From Armillaria gallica (Eukaryota > Basidiomycota > Agaricomycetes > Agaricales > Physalacriaceae), in assembly GCA_037576215.1 (NCBI GenBank), contig JBANDB010000003.1, positions 310,001 to 374,000 of the forward strand: DNA of 64,000 nt. Direction: 5' to 3'. Position numbers and translations under genes: made by a program. Below the pieces are notes generated by a model, which had not been told where the DNA came from, ran no database searches, and saw only the letters and a list, made by a program, of their open reading frames with translations. How positions within the stretch are numbered: position 1 is the first letter of the stretch; each line of letters starts with the position of its first letter. Positions 11,795-24,128 of this stretch are shown here, in pieces.

Positions 11795-13449
11795 AATTGT
11801 GAGAAGTAGATGCTTAAATATTGACCTTGTAGGTTCCGATGTCCCAAGAATGGCCTTGTATTATTCGAACAAAAAAAAAACAAAGGAGAAGCAGTGCCAC
11901 TTGTGTCCATTGGTTGCAATATCCACCCACGCATATGCAAGGGGACCAACAAGGGATGGAACGGTTAGAGGCTTGGGCATCACCAACAAAACATCAAGTG
12001 AAAGAACGACTAATTCAAGTCAGTCCTAGACCAGTATCCACAATGTGAGTCCTAGAGTAGTCAGTGAGTATAATCTGGATGTGCGAACAAGACAAAATGA
12101 TGCATAAAATCATTTCTTTGGCTGGCACATAATGGCCTACTTGCAAGAGTGACAGATGAAGTCTTGAAGAGAGTTTAAGCCTAGATGTCAGGAGAGCTGG
12201 CCTGGTCTCGTCAGTCTATCCATCCATTCAGACGGGATGATGGAGAAAGATAAGGGTGACAAACAAAAGTATTAGTAAGCAGCACCGGATATTGATCGAG
12301 CATATTCTTTGATTATTTGCTTGATTACCCTCAGTTTAATGATCCTCCATGTTCTCAGCACCTATCTGATGAGGATGATCTTGCCAAGTGGATTACCAAT
12401 GTACCCGATATGGTAGGATCTCACCCTCCAAGTCTCAACAACACACTCAAACCATTGGCAGGTTCTGGAATTGATATACCCAGACTAAGTATTACATCAC
12501 ATTCACCATCCTCCTTGGTCTTTTGATAATGTGCTACCTTCTTGCATTGGGAAATCGGCCACAGGGAAGTAAATGGAGGTACACCATGGCTTTCATTGGT
12601 TTCACAGTGATTGACGGTATGTTGTTCCCCTCTGACAAACTCATGTTTTCTCATACCTGTCTTCTTAGTTCATGGATTTCTCCCTTGCGTTTAAAGGCAT
12701 TGAAGCCTTATCAAAATCTGAAGGAACCAGCCTGAACGACCTGTTTACGAATTTCATTTTCAGAAACACTGTGTTTCACTGTTAGCTACCCTTGGGTTGT
12801 ACTTGATCTTCGTAAGTCATCGAATTCCCTACATTGGTCTTTTGTCTCATCCACACAGTTCGAACCTTGGCATATAATCACCTCATTCATCTAGTATTTC
12901 TTCATGGTGCCAACCTACATCTCCATCTTGAATCTCTACACTGTGAGTACCACTTCATCCACTCACTCTTTTCTGTTCTCATCTTTACCATTAGTTCACC
13001 AACATCCACAATGTCTCATGGGGAACCAAGGGCGACAACAAAGTCAGCATGGACCTTGGTGTAGTGAAGGGGTCGGATATGAATGAGGTGTCAGTTGCTA
13101 CAATGCCGGAGGAGCAGAATCTGGCATATGATGATGCGCATTACATTGTTTTCCATTGCCAGGCTTTCATGTACATCTCTTCCCCTTCCCTACTCTTTCA
13201 GCCCTGACACAGTTTTTCTTTTTTTGTTTTAGTTGTGAGGTTTGTTGGGGCAACGATGTATCTGATCATTTGTCTATTTTCTGGAGAGTAGACAGGGGGA
13301 GGAGTTTCTTTTCACTGTGAAACCCTTGCCCATCCTATTCACCCAATGATTTGCTCAAACCACTATGCTCTGTATTCATCCTTCTCTTTTTTGGCAGGGT
13401 GACCTGTCACGGAGTAAATCCAGCTGGCTTGCCTGACAGAAGACCACAC
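11795..13449. other. Unassigned stretch left of the first E2 repeat
   Basis: Short plus-strand frames at 12317-12526 (WITNVPDMVGSHPPSLNN) and 12523-12735 look protein-like but have no recognised domain or consistent splice model. A run of ten A lies at 11871-11880. This could be a remnant of a transposon gene. I see no terminal repeats. Confidence 0.35.
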
Positions 13450-15139
13450 TGATGAGCCTCCAGGCTCTGTATGCTCAGAATTCGTGGATTTTCCCTGCTA
13501 ATTAACGCTACTGTCCCTTCAACGGCCTTTCAGCAAACCAATGATTGCACGCACACTGATACCACTTTCATCCTACAGCAACCACTCCTTACGCGCTTTG
13601 TTATCCATTCCATCTTGCCATGCATCATAATTGCCATACTTCATCATGGCAAGGCACCTTCGATTGACAATCATCCCAATATGGAATCATTGTATCACTC
13701 AGAAGCACCTAGTTGATGTGCTCATTGATCACTTAATAAAAATGATGTGATTGATGTGAGTACCCTCCCAGCTATGGCAATTGCAGCTACAGCAACTACA
13801 GACCATGTTTACTAAGGCTGTTACTTCACCAAGGCCTCAAGAGAACATTACCCCATGCATACTCCTCAGTATGATGACTATTGCTCAGTAATCCACAGTG
13901 AAACAGCACCTAATGATCCATGCATTGCTCAGCAAAACCATATGGTTCTCATCCATACAAGGCAACATCGACAAGTTGCTGTTACTTCAGAAGCCAAAAT
14001 ACCATATGTTGCCTATGATTTTTACAAAGCCAAGGCCTTACAGCCTTACTAAGTCTCACATTAGTTACTCTATTTATAAATTCATACTTTTAGTATAAAA
14101 CCTAGCTAGAAAACATAGTTACAGGCAGTTCATCTCTAGTTGACCCCAGACTATGTCAATTATCATCATGCACTAGTCTATCGCCAGTAAACCACATCTA
14201 TTTACCATTCTACAGCAATATACCGTTTACCCCAGCATATTCTCAATTGCATGTCAACTCTTGAGCTCACCAGAGTTATTCCACGGTTTTTAACTGTGAA
14301 GAGTCCTTTGCTATGTGCTCTTCGCTCTTAACACTACTGGTGCATGCTCATATTGTGCCAATACATGATCGCCGTGCCATACCTCGCCCCCATTATCTTT
14401 TATAGGCCATCATCATTTCACTTTCACACCATTGGAGTTTTTACAGTTTCCCTTTCGCCATCGTTATCATCACCCACTTGGGTAGTCTCCGAGCAGACTT
14501 AGGATCAGTTTCAGCCAGTTTTCATATAGTATCAATCCCTCAAGTGGACTTGAAGGTTAGTTTGACATAGGATAGGATTGTTTCGGTATCAGACCAGTTT
14601 CGACATCGACTCAGCACCATCGCATCATATAGGACCAGTATCATTGCCAAGTTTTCGTAGTTCAATGTTTTCTCTTGCCAGTCCACCCTCAGCACCTTGT
14701 TCCATGTTTATTTTGCCACTCGCAGTCCCCACGCCGTTTTCTCATTGCCTCGCTCACTCATAGACTATTGCCAACCATTTAGTCTATTCTCCATCATTCA
14801 CCCCACTCCAATTACTGTAGAGCGATGTTTTCTAGCCTTGTCCTGCATTTTCTCATATGGATTCATGGTATTCATGTCATACCAGTTTTTGTTCCCTCTC
14901 ACTACAAGAGAACCCTACCGGCTTATAGCCTTAGCATCTAGTACTCAACTACCAAGCAGTACTACTTTGCAGACTTAAAGTCACAGTGTATTCTTGCATA
15001 TAGAGGAATTGTTCTACTGCACAGAGGTGCCCCGAACCACTCGCACACATGATCACCTTGATTGCCATGCCACTATGTTAATTACCCAATCTCATTCCAA
15101 GTTGGTGTTGCTGTTGCCATGGAAGTCTTAGGCCCATCA
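13450..15139. mobile_element. E2 repeat, copy 1 (LTR-like, about 1.7 kb)
   Basis: It begins TGATGAGCCTCCAGGCTC, as does the copy at 26185, and the two are alignable along their length (shared blocks include CAAGGCACCTT, GATTGATGTGAGTACCCTCC and CTTCCAAGTTGGTG/TTCTGAGTTGGTG-like phrases) to GCCCATCAGCG at the right end. It contains no coding sequence. By comparison with copy 2, whose ends are set by a target-site duplication, it is an LTR, probably solo. I could not find a clear duplication around this copy (left flank CACAC), so its right end may be damaged by the neighbouring KDZ element. Confidence 0.7.
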
Positions 15140-15177
15140 GCGCATAGAACATGTAAGTCCTATATCAACCTTTCACT

Positions 15178-18046
15178 ATGCTCTCTAACAATGCTGCAGA
15201 GATTATATCTGAGGAGATCTGTGAAAAGCAAAGGGGGAATGAAGGCAATTCAAGTCAGACTGTGCATGCCATTGCTGTTGCCATAGATGACAAGGCCATC
15301 TTTGAATCCGAAGGATGGGCCATACCTTGTGCACTTTCTGGACCCAACATCCTTTATGTGAGATGGAAACTGATGACCACAGTGGGCAACTACATCAGCC
15401 TGGGCATTGTCAAGTCCACTCTTGAAATAGTTGAGAGGCTTGATATGTAGGAAGAGGTTGTAACTGGGTCATACTATGCAAGACAAGTCTTTGATTGTAA
15501 GTCCTGTTCTTCCCATAGTTTCCTTTCTGACTAGCCAGTTCTGACACAGAATGATACATACAAAGATTTGGATATTTCATCCTCTAGAGTGCCCATGAAA
15601 CTGTGGAACAATAAGTGTACAGTGCCCTCCTTACGACAGACTTTGTGTCTTGAAACCTCAGTTTATCGCCGCCTCACCGCCTCAGTAATGCCACCCACAT
15701 CACAAAGACAATTGGTAGAGTTGTTCATCAACTTCCACCACCTGTATTCTCATGCTGACTCTGGTTTCTCTCTCAGACCTTCCAGCATGGCTGCTCATGA
15801 GCAGCGCCTCAAACGCGATGTTAAAGACATTAGTACAAACATAACTGTGGCATCAACATCTCACAATGTTCAAATCCTTGCTGGTGACAGCATTCAGGCC
15901 AAAAAGATACCTTTGCCAGCAAAGAAAGCAGCAATGAAGGCATCCATTCCTGCTGTGGTGACAGAGAACCAGGCAGTTAACGATCAACAAACTAAGAATG
16001 ATGCTGATGTGAAGAAGCCTATGCAGGTGAGTGTCTCAGCTGTGTCAGCCTGAAAGTAGTAATATTGATTGTTTCTCTCAGTTGGTGACTCTGTTCAAAA
16101 AGTTCCTCTCAAAACATACAGAGCTACACAACCTTTACTTTGCTCAGAAGGCTCAACCTCAGGGCAATACTCTTTGCAAGTGCAGCCAAGGGCTTGCTAC
16201 GATGACATGTCATGACTGCAACAAATATCTGTTCACCTGCAAAGAATGTTTTCTTGAATACCATCAATTCAATCCATTGCATTGGGCAAGGGTTTGGGAC
16301 TTTCAAAGACAGTTCTTTGTCTGTTGCGATGTCTCAGTCCTATGAGGGCAAAAGTATGCTATCACTATGTCCTCATGCGAAGGACGTTGCCAAGGTTTTA
16401 AACTGCTGCCCAGTCCATTTCCACATATACATCTGTGTGAAACCACCCAGGACGATAATCTCCACTCCTTGGTCTGTCAAGACTCAAAAGAAGTTCTATT
16501 CACCATTGTGGATTGTAATGGCATCCATTCTACATGAGTGCAGTTTTGCTGGTGTGAGGGTGATCCTGACAGAGTGGTGCAGCTCATGAAAATGGGTTTC
16601 TTCCCTGCAACCATTGACCATCCAGAAACTGCGTTCACCTTTCGGGTGCTCAAACAGTTCTGAGTCGCATGTTTGCAAGGAAAAATTTCTGCCAATGACT
16701 TTATTGACACCTTGACATGTTTGACTGATGGGGCTTTTCCCTTTGATGTATCAGTACATTGAGTCTTCAATACAGCTGCACAAAGTACTCACAACTAAAC
16801 AGGATGTGGGTTCTCAATTTAGGATGGTTACACATGTCTGGGAGTTGATGGGGATGGAGAGACACTCAGGCCAATTGCATGGAATCAATGCATACTTTCC
16901 CCATCGCTGACCTGGCAGTCTGGTAGTTCACTGCTTGTGTTGTCCTGAACTGGGGTTTAACATGAGAGCAGGTTGGGATACAACCCCAGAGCATCTGTCA
17001 TATGTATTTCTCACATATGTGCCTTTTATCTTTCGCTGAAGGATTTACAGACATCTGACAATGGAATATTTGATGGGTGACAGAAACTTCCACATGTACA
17101 GATTTAATAAGATGGAGAAGAACACAGACCCTGAGAGTATGTCAGCCTTTGGTGGCAGTGTGTACTTTCCTTCAGACAATCAATTTCAGACTGTTTGGGC
17201 AAAAGTTCAGAATGCAGTAGCAGAGGTAAGTTCACATGGTTGTAGAATGTCTCTTTCATTGAGCCATAAGGTATAGAAATCAGTCTGCAACTACCTGAAC
17301 ACTGTGAACAATCAAGATACCTCGAAGCTTTTTGGACTGGACATTACAGGTGTCATTGCAGTCCTTTGTTCGCATGTCTTGTATAGGTCAATTGTCAATT
17401 TGAAGGGTGGTGAGAAGTATATCTGCACACTCAGTATTTCTGTTCAGGGTTTTACTGCAGACTAGATACAGACTAATGGACTTAGCACTTGCTATCACCA
17501 AGGAACTGCTGAATCACAACTGTCCAGAAGGCTACAAAGCGCCACCCAGCATCTTCTCTTATGACTGTGCCTGCCAGTACAGCATCAAGTTAATTGAGCA
17601 ATTCAAAAAGGATTATCCGCACTTGGTGGATGAGGCGAAACATCTGCGCTACACAATACCCTTGTTCCATGTTCATAACCATAAATATGATTGCATGTAT
17701 ATGTTTGCATATATATACCTCATGTGTCTTGCCCATTTCCATGGGGAGACTGCCCAACATGTGTGGCCTGAGTTGAGTGGCTTATGTGGACAGCTTTGCC
17801 AGATGAACCAGGGACCTTGTAAAGAGTTGATAGTTGTGCATTCAGGATACTGAAACCATAAGAAACTCATGGGAATGTGTAAGTTGTGGTTTGTTATTCC
17901 AGGAATATGCTGACAGCTCTTTAGCTTCACAGTTAGTTGCAGACATACAGACTGCCCTGACAAACATGATTGAGAAGTGTGCTCACTATGCAAATCTCTC
18001 TGAGACCCACACTATTCAAGTCCTTGAGTGGCAGAAGCTAGACCGG
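15178..18046 (+). pseudogene. KDZ-family transposase remnant with CxC2 cysteine cluster (KDZ-1)
   Basis: KDZ transposases are the DDE-type enzymes of Kyakuja, Dileera and Zisupton elements; many fungal members carry a Cys cluster at the N-terminus. Here 16165-16310 encodes CKCSQGLATMTCHDC, then CKECF and NPLHW, which is the CxC2 pattern. Around 16560-16660 are QLMKMGFFPAT and TAFTFRVLKQF, the end of that domain. At 17079-17170 comes GDRNFHMYRF, and at 17566-17610 SYDCACQYSIKL with the conserved YDxACQ signature, followed by PLFHVHNHKYDC and ETAQHVWPEL. The domain order is correct but stops and frame changes break it, and both ends are cut by other repeats (E2 left, E1 right). A Lys-rich linker lies at 15780-16020. 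It is inactive. Confidence 0.8.
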
Positions 18047-18878
18047 TGACACGCTTGAAAAGCATTCACATGTGTAATTTCACGAAATGTATCAATACAT
18101 ACATTTTATAAGACCTAGATACCAAAGCAATGAGATATACCTTAGAGCGCAGTGTACTAAGTGCAGACAATGAAGTTCCTTGAGTGATGCTTGGTGGAGC
18201 GCAAGGCTTAACTGCAGAGTGATACCATAAGTGTCACACTAAGTCTAAAGCCCCAGCACTTGACACTGAGTACACTGACAATGCATGGAAGATGCGTGCT
18301 AAGAATGGAACCAGTGAAGCTCAGGAGATAATTGATACTTCATGCAACCTTGATCTATGATGCACGAGGCACTGCCATGTGGGGAACTAGTGCTCTAGAC
18401 CTCAGAATGTTTAGAATTGAAGTAAGACTGATGTCTCTGACTTTGGCCGATGCATGTGAGGCCTAGACTAGATGCTGGTGGTCCTAGAAGACTATGGAAA
18501 TCACTAGAAGATATTATTACTATAAATAAGAGTTGTGGGGTAGGCTATAACTCCGAGGAAATACTAAGTGATGTCAGTACGCGTGGATAGCACGGTTAAC
18601 CGATGTCATGCAGCTGAGAGACCAGGATCTGGCCCCAAGCTGGAGAGCTGAGTAAGCGCCAAGCAATGGCGTGATTATGGCAACATGCCTGGGACTCAGG
18701 AAAGGAAGTTATGCCAGCCAGGAGCTACTATTTAAGGTTGTATTAATATGTAGAGTGCATAGTATGAATACCGTAGTGTAGTAGTAGTGTACAAGCTTCG
18801 GACCCCCGCTGTAGTTGCACACAAGCCTCACGCTTGATGCTCTAGCTTTGGGATTAGTTTGTAGCTTTGAGCGATAAA
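18047..18878 (-). mobile_element. E1 LTR, truncated copy (about 830 bp)
   Basis: This copy is nearly collinear with 24129-24955 and with the reverse complement of 39539-38710. It begins TGACACGCTTGAAAAGCATT, the reverse complement of the LTR's CA end. It stops in GTTTGTAGCTTTGAGC, where KDZ-2 begins, so roughly half of the LTR is missing. It holds no gene. I place it on the minus strand because the LTR orientation is set by the polypurine tract seen at the other two copies. Confidence 0.8.
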
Positions 18879-18884
18879 ACCTTA

Positions 18885-19110
18885 CCCAGTAATCTTAAGA
18901 TATGTCAATAAAAATCATTTCCAAGATAAGATAATATAAGCTGTCTCAAGATATCTTATTTCACTACTTTCACTAAGATATGGCACAGTTGTACATAGGA
19001 CACCTCTATCTTAAGACATCTTAAGTCCACCCATCTTAAGCAACACAATCTCCAGTAATCTTAAGATGTTCAGTCGCCAGTTATCTTAAGAAAATCGGTC
19101 TGTCTTAAGA
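18885..19110. repeat. Subterminal array of TCTTAAGA-type palindromes in KDZ-2
   Basis: ATCTTAAGA, GTCTTAAGACA and related CTTAAG-centred palindromes occur at least seven times in about 220 bp of the left terminus. Related AGATAAG/CTTATCTT motifs recur at 23410-23490 and 23595-23622 at the right end. Such arrays are typical of transposase-binding subterminal repeats, though binding is an inference. Confidence 0.65.
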
Positions 19111-19280
19111 CATTTCATCTTATCTTGATTCAGCTCAAGCAAATATAGAATTATTGACAACAATATACATGATAACAATGATCCCTACCTATTCATGTCA
19201 ACAACTCTTGCACTCATTTCCTGATAGAAACATGGTTAGTATGCAGGACAATAATGCTAGATGCAAGACAGCTACCTCTG

Positions 19281-19733
19281 TCACTTAGAAGCCTTCTCAG
19301 GAACTTCTTTGACTGTCTTCTGCCCTCTTTTACTGCTTTTCGGCTTTGAAGGAGACCACCCTATCTGATTGGCTGCTGCAGTCCAAGTTGATTGCATACA
19401 TTGCCGAGTTCCATGGCAGGGTTCTTCAAGGTTCCCTTGTGCGACAGGCTTCCTAGTTGAATGTTGTCCTCTGGTTGATCCTTTTGCAGGCTTTTGCTGA
19501 GGTGAAGGGCTTGGCATTTCTTGATGTTGAGTGTTGCTGCTCATACACTTAGACATGACCAGTTCAATGTCAGAATTGCTGGCTGTAGCTATGGCCCCAC
19601 CAAGGTTTCTGTCATCGTTGTCATTGTCAAGGAGTCCATCATCCAGGAAATGTGTAACTGTTGCTGGAATGCCATCTTCATTATCCTCTTGCACCACAGC
19701 TGTTACAGTACCACTGCTGTTGAAAGAGTTCAT
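19281..19733 (-). CDS. Hypothetical 150-residue protein divergent to the KDZ-2 transposase
   Basis: A minus-strand frame starts with ATG at 19733-19731 (MNSFNSSGTV) and stops at 19281, just inside the left terminal repeat. It encodes an acidic middle (FLDDGLLDNDNDD), then a Gln/Pro/Lys-rich part (QQKPAKGSTRGQHSTRKP), and a basic tail (SKPKSSKRGQKTVKEVPEK). The composition looks like a disordered nucleic-acid-binding protein rather than random sequence. Its 5' end meets the 5' end of the CxC2 exon, so the two would share a divergent start region. No known domain was recognised. It may be an accessory transposon gene or an antisense coincidence. Confidence 0.35.
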   Translation of the reverse strand: MNSFNSSGTVTAVVQEDNEDGIPATVTHFLDDGLLDNDNDDRNLGGAIATASNSDIELVMSKCMSSNTQHQEMPSPSPQQKPAKGSTRGQHSTRKPVAQGNLEEPCHGTRQCMQSTWTAAANQIGWSPSKPKSSKRGQKTVKEVPEKASK

Positions 19734-22700
19734 TGCGGCATGGTCATGTAGACAACAGAATTTTTGTTGCTTTGAACATGCCATGTCCCTGTGGAGAGGG
19801 CTATCGAACAACACGATGCGAGGACTGCGTCCAATATCCACTGAGCTGCACTCGCTGCTTTATCAACCATCATTCGAACTGCTGGAATCACTGGGTGCAG
19901 GTGTGGGAGGAAGGGGGCTTTTTTGTGAGAAAAGATATACACAAGTTAGGTTATATGCTGCAACTTGGTCACCACGGTGGTGAATGCCCTGTTCCTCGCA
20001 AGGCAGTCAAGATGATCATTGTAGATGTGAATGGCATCCATAACACCATGCTGCAATACTGTGGATGCCAAGGGTTTTATGGTCCTGACTGGGTTGACCA
20101 ACTCATGCACGCACACTTATTCCCAGTGACTACAACACTACCGAAAATGTCATTCTCATTTAAGTTGCTGAAGCAGTTCCAGCTGCTGCACGTTGAATGC
20201 ACAGCCAATATGCACAATATGGTTGGAGCATGGCAATGACTATCCGATAATAAATACTGTGCCAGTATTTCTGTAAGTGTTGCTGCTATCTATGGCATGT
20301 TGTCTCCATAATATAACATGGTTTTCAGGATGTCACCAAGCAGATCTGACATGTTTTCCATGTCTGGAATTTGATGAAGGCTGAACGTTGGTCTGGTGTC
20401 TTACACAAGTTCGATGAGATTATCAAGCACCACTGCCCCAAGAACCTGATGGTGTTCTGTCCAGCCTGTCCAGAGGTTGGATGGAATTCAGAAGTCAGAT
20501 CAGAAAATATTCCAAATAATATGAGATAAGTCTTCATTATCTGAGGCGCATTGCACGCTGCTGAACCACAACGTCAGACATACCAATCAACTATAAATAA
20601 CTGGTGACAGGAATTTCCATGTCAATGAACAGGAGAAGAACACTGATCCTGAGGATCTCGCACTGGTCAGAGGATGTGGGATTTACCCCAGCTGAGAAGA
20701 CTGGGAGGTGTATTTGTGGGAGGTTATAAATCTGAAAGGAGGGAAGGTATGTGTCACTTTCCCTCACTACTGACTTGAGATAAGGCTCATTGTCATATTA
20801 GAAAGTGCCATGCAATAACCATAAGGTGGTGACCAGTCAGAATGCTAGATTTGACAATTGCAAGTATACAGGTGTTGGACAAATACAGTGTAGCCATGTC
20901 TTTGTCAAGGCAATAGCTGATTTTCAGAAGGGAGAAGAGTATGTATCCTGGCTCCTTCCTGCAGAGAACATGATCACTGACCTATTAACAGTCAAAAGAC
21001 CATGGACAATGCCCTAGCTTGAGCACTGGAGCTCGCTTGTCTTGCCCAAGACAGCTCTGAATGTGTTGATATATGTTTTTCCTATGATATCAAGGAAAAA
21101 CATATATCGACATCAATTGCCAGTATTGTGTGCACATTGCTGAACACTTCGATGCCCAAACACTCTCTCCCATGAACCACCATGCTGTGTGATCTGTGAA
21201 GATCATTCTGCTTTGCCACATCAACAGTCACAGAGATCAATGCAATGAAGATTTCAATCTAATCTATCTTGGGTCCCTCTGTCATTTTCCAACGGCCTCA
21301 GTCCAATGATTCACCAGATGAATCTCAAGCATGGACATGAAATATACTTCTACCAGGCAATGGATTGGAATTATTGGAAGCTGATGAACATGCATAAGTC
21401 AATTTTTGTTGACTCATTGGTATCAGACTTAACTCTCTGAGATATATAGCCAACAAGTTGTACAAGGACACTGTATATGCATGGAAGCAGTTTTTTGCAC
21501 ACAAAAGCTATTTCTGCTGGCTTAGCGCAAGCCTACCTCAACAGCAAGTCTTACTATGGCAGCAAGAGCCTCAAGAATGTCTGGCATCGATGCCCAAACC
21601 AAAGAGGGGCCAGAAGGACCTATGGCAAAGTCCATATCATTATCGGAAGCAAAACAGTATGGTTGTTATTACTTTTAACCTGTGTCGATGGTGCTAATAC
21701 TTTTGATAGTGCCAACAATGAATGGGGCTATTGATCTGCTCCTATCAAACCCTATCAAAGTAGCCAAACTCAGAGACACTGTCAAGGATAAGAGAATGGC
21801 TGAATTCATGAGCGAAGGTCTTGAACTCGAGTGACAACAGTGAGTACAACTGTTTGAGATTCTAGCAACAGTGTTGAGACAGAATATCAGGCGCCATCTC
21901 CAGCTGCTTGTAGCCAAAGAGAAGAATTATCCCAATGAGACTGATGAAGAAATGATCAGATGCAAACACCTGTCATTGCAGAAATCAATCAAGAGCTGGT
22001 TTGAGCTGTGTCTGAAGTACATGGGTCTTGCAGCAAAGGGCTCGCCTTTGGTTGATGTCATCACCACTCTTGACACCATCCAGTCAAAGATGAAGATGAA
22101 GGGGGTGAAGAAACAGAAGAAGCAAAAGGCTAGGGAATCAGTGACTGTGCCAGAGGAGTGGCCTTTGGGCTTACCATCAGCACTAAGCAGAGTGGAACTG
22201 GAAGAATGGGTGGGTAGCAAGTGGGTGAATGTGTTGATCAAGTATGAAACCAGTCTGCAGGAAGAAGCTGCATTTGATGCGCTGCACACTGTTCTTCTGA
22301 TGTCCAATCAGTTACAAAGCATGGGCTATGACAAAAGCAAGAACATGAAGGGCTACAAACATAACATCAAAAATCAGGAAAAATTGTGGCGAGTTAAACT
22401 TCAGTGCAATTCAGGCATGGTTGATTGGAATGCCCATCATGCAGCTCTTATCTTGATGGGCACTATTGATGACACATAAATGAAGGGACTCCCTGATATC
22501 AGCAAGGAGGATACAACACAGCAGTCAGTGGACAAGAACCAGCTGGCAGGTGCTTCAAGGACAACAGATGGCCAGATATATACATGGTTCCAGCAGTGAA
22601 GGGTTTCAGTGGTCATGGGACAAAGTGTATGCACAATGATGATGAAAGTAAGCTTAACCATCCATTTTACAGTGATTGTTGATGTCTGATATATTGATTT

Positions 22701-23393
22701 TCTTAGCCTTAAATGCATGTAAGAAGAAAAAGATTAAAAAGCAAGCTATCAAGAAAAAAGGAAAGAAAACATCTAATGGTGCACCAACTCAATTTGATGT
22801 TATTATCATTCTGATTTATGCATATAGCAGCATCTCTAAACTCAGCAGAGGATGAGAATAACGATAATGAAATGGCAACCAACAAACCTTCCTGGATTTA
22901 TAAACTAAATGAGCATGGGAATATCAACACTGCTGATCTTGAGGCTTGGATCTATGAAGGTGAGCATACACTTGACTCCCTTGTTGTTTTGTATGCTGAT
23001 TCCAATGAAGGTAATCATGTACAGTGGTTTTGCTGTGAAGCAGAAATGTTGCAATGGCAAGAACAGCATGAATTCAAGCAAGCTGATTTTCTACATGTCA
23101 TCAGAAGCTTTACAGCTGAGAAGAATGCATGGATCCAGGCTTGCGAAACACTCACTTCTGAAGAGCTGTCCAAGATCGGATATCTTGCATTTGCTTGGGA
23201 GCATATTGCTATGATGGATGCCCAGATTGAGCAGACAACAACTTGTTTGAAAGAGGCTGGATATACTCATCTTCTTGATCTGCCTTGGGGTGAGCTTCTT
23301 TCAAGTCATTTGAGTTGTGTCCAGGCAGGAGAGGCAGCTATGTGGGTACCAATGATGGTCCATAGTGATGTTGAGGTGAAGCAGCCAGTATAA
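19733..23393 (+). pseudogene. KDZ-2 transposase with CxC2 cysteine cluster, broken
   Basis: The first exon (19733-20239) carries the full CxC2 pattern: CPCGEGYRTTRCEDC, LSCTRCFINHHSNC, HWVQVW, then LQLGHHGGECP, DVNGIHNTMLQYCGC, HLFPVTTTLPK and the FKLLKQFQLLH tail. At 20330-20510 comes CPACPEVGWNS, and at 20608-20690 NFHVNEQEKNTDPEDLAL. At 20805-20960 is the conserved SH-type block NHKVV then FQKGEEYVSWL. At 21871-22479 is a 202-residue C-terminal segment (AFDALHTVLLMSNQLQ), and at 22818-23393 another (EGEHTLDSLVVLYADSN). Several in-frame stops separate these blocks (for example TGA at about 20351), some of which introns may remove. The role would be nuclear cut-and-paste transposition. I call it inactive with moderate confidence. 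Confidence 0.8.
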
Positions 23394-23404
23394 TGTGGTC
23401 AACA

Positions 23405-23622
23405 TCTGATTGTATCTCATCTTATCTCATCTTATCTTGTCCTGTCTTTTTAATCTTAATGTGAATCTAAGATAAGTTAAGATGGAGGTGAGTCTCTCGA
23501 CATCTCATTCTCCATTATCATAATTCCTACCAAAAATGTGATTAAGATATCTTGAGACAGCTTATATTATCTTATCTTGAATATGATTTTTATTGCTTGT
23601 CTTAAGAAATTTAGATAAGGTT
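23405..23622. repeat. Right terminal inverted repeat of KDZ-2
   Basis: Reverse-complement match to 18879-18965, strongest at 23545-23622. The inner part contains tandem ATCTCATCTT/ATCTTATCTT motifs (23415-23440). Confidence 0.75.
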
Positions 23623-24128
23623 ACAGTCAAGGCTACAAGAGATATGGACATGGTGCCAATCCCTGCCCAGCAAACACTTTGGGAGATGTTATAATGAAAA
23701 AGAACAACTGATTTCCTTCAGGCACTTGTTTTTCTAAACGAAACCTCTTTCCTGTGACAGAGTGACAAGCTTGAAGAGCCCATCTCCTTTATTGAAGGAT
23801 CAGAGAAATTATGAACAGCATAGCATATTTGATGAATAAAAGCAAAGGACCATCCAAGTCACCAACAATCTATGGAGCTGGCAGCAGTCAAAGATGGATG
23901 GTGGGCGATTAGAAATGAAGTGTGGTACAGAGTCTTGAACCCTAAATTGTATGTCTATAAGTCAACTTATCGAGCATGTTTAGGCTGTTAGGCCAATGAC
24001 TAACCAAAAAGTGTCTGACTAATCTGCCAGTGCTTGCTTACCTCCGAAGATCTGCTTATCAATGTCATATTCATGACACATTCCAGCAATTGGAAAGCAG
24101 CAAAAAGATTCTCAGGTAAGAGTCATGA
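23623..24128. other. Gene-free spacer between KDZ-2 and E1
   Basis: About 500 bp with no open frame of note and no similarity that I can see to other parts of the window. Confidence 0.5.

Larger units (their letters stand above)
18879..23622 (+). mobile_element. KDZ-2 DNA transposon with long terminal inverted repeats (4.7 kb)
   Basis: The left end (AACCTTACCCAGTAATCTTAAG) and the reverse complement of the right end (AACCTTATCTAAATTTCTTAAG) match. They continue into a near-identical stretch, AAGATAAGATAATATAAG then CTGTCTCAAGATATCTTA, at 18924-18960 and 23545-23582. Between them lie a KDZ transposase reading plus and a second possible gene reading minus. I find no convincing target-site duplication (flanks AGCGATAA and ACAGTCAA). 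The left end sits where the E1 LTR is broken off. The ends are well enough preserved that mobilisation in trans would be conceivable, but the transposase frame is broken. Confidence 0.75.

Noticed and set aside
19521..19983. Plus-strand frames overlapping the KDZ-2 5' end (19521-19751, 19531-19983)
   Set aside because: No domain content. The CxC2 motif is in the frame starting at 19733, and the minus-strand frame has the more protein-like composition.
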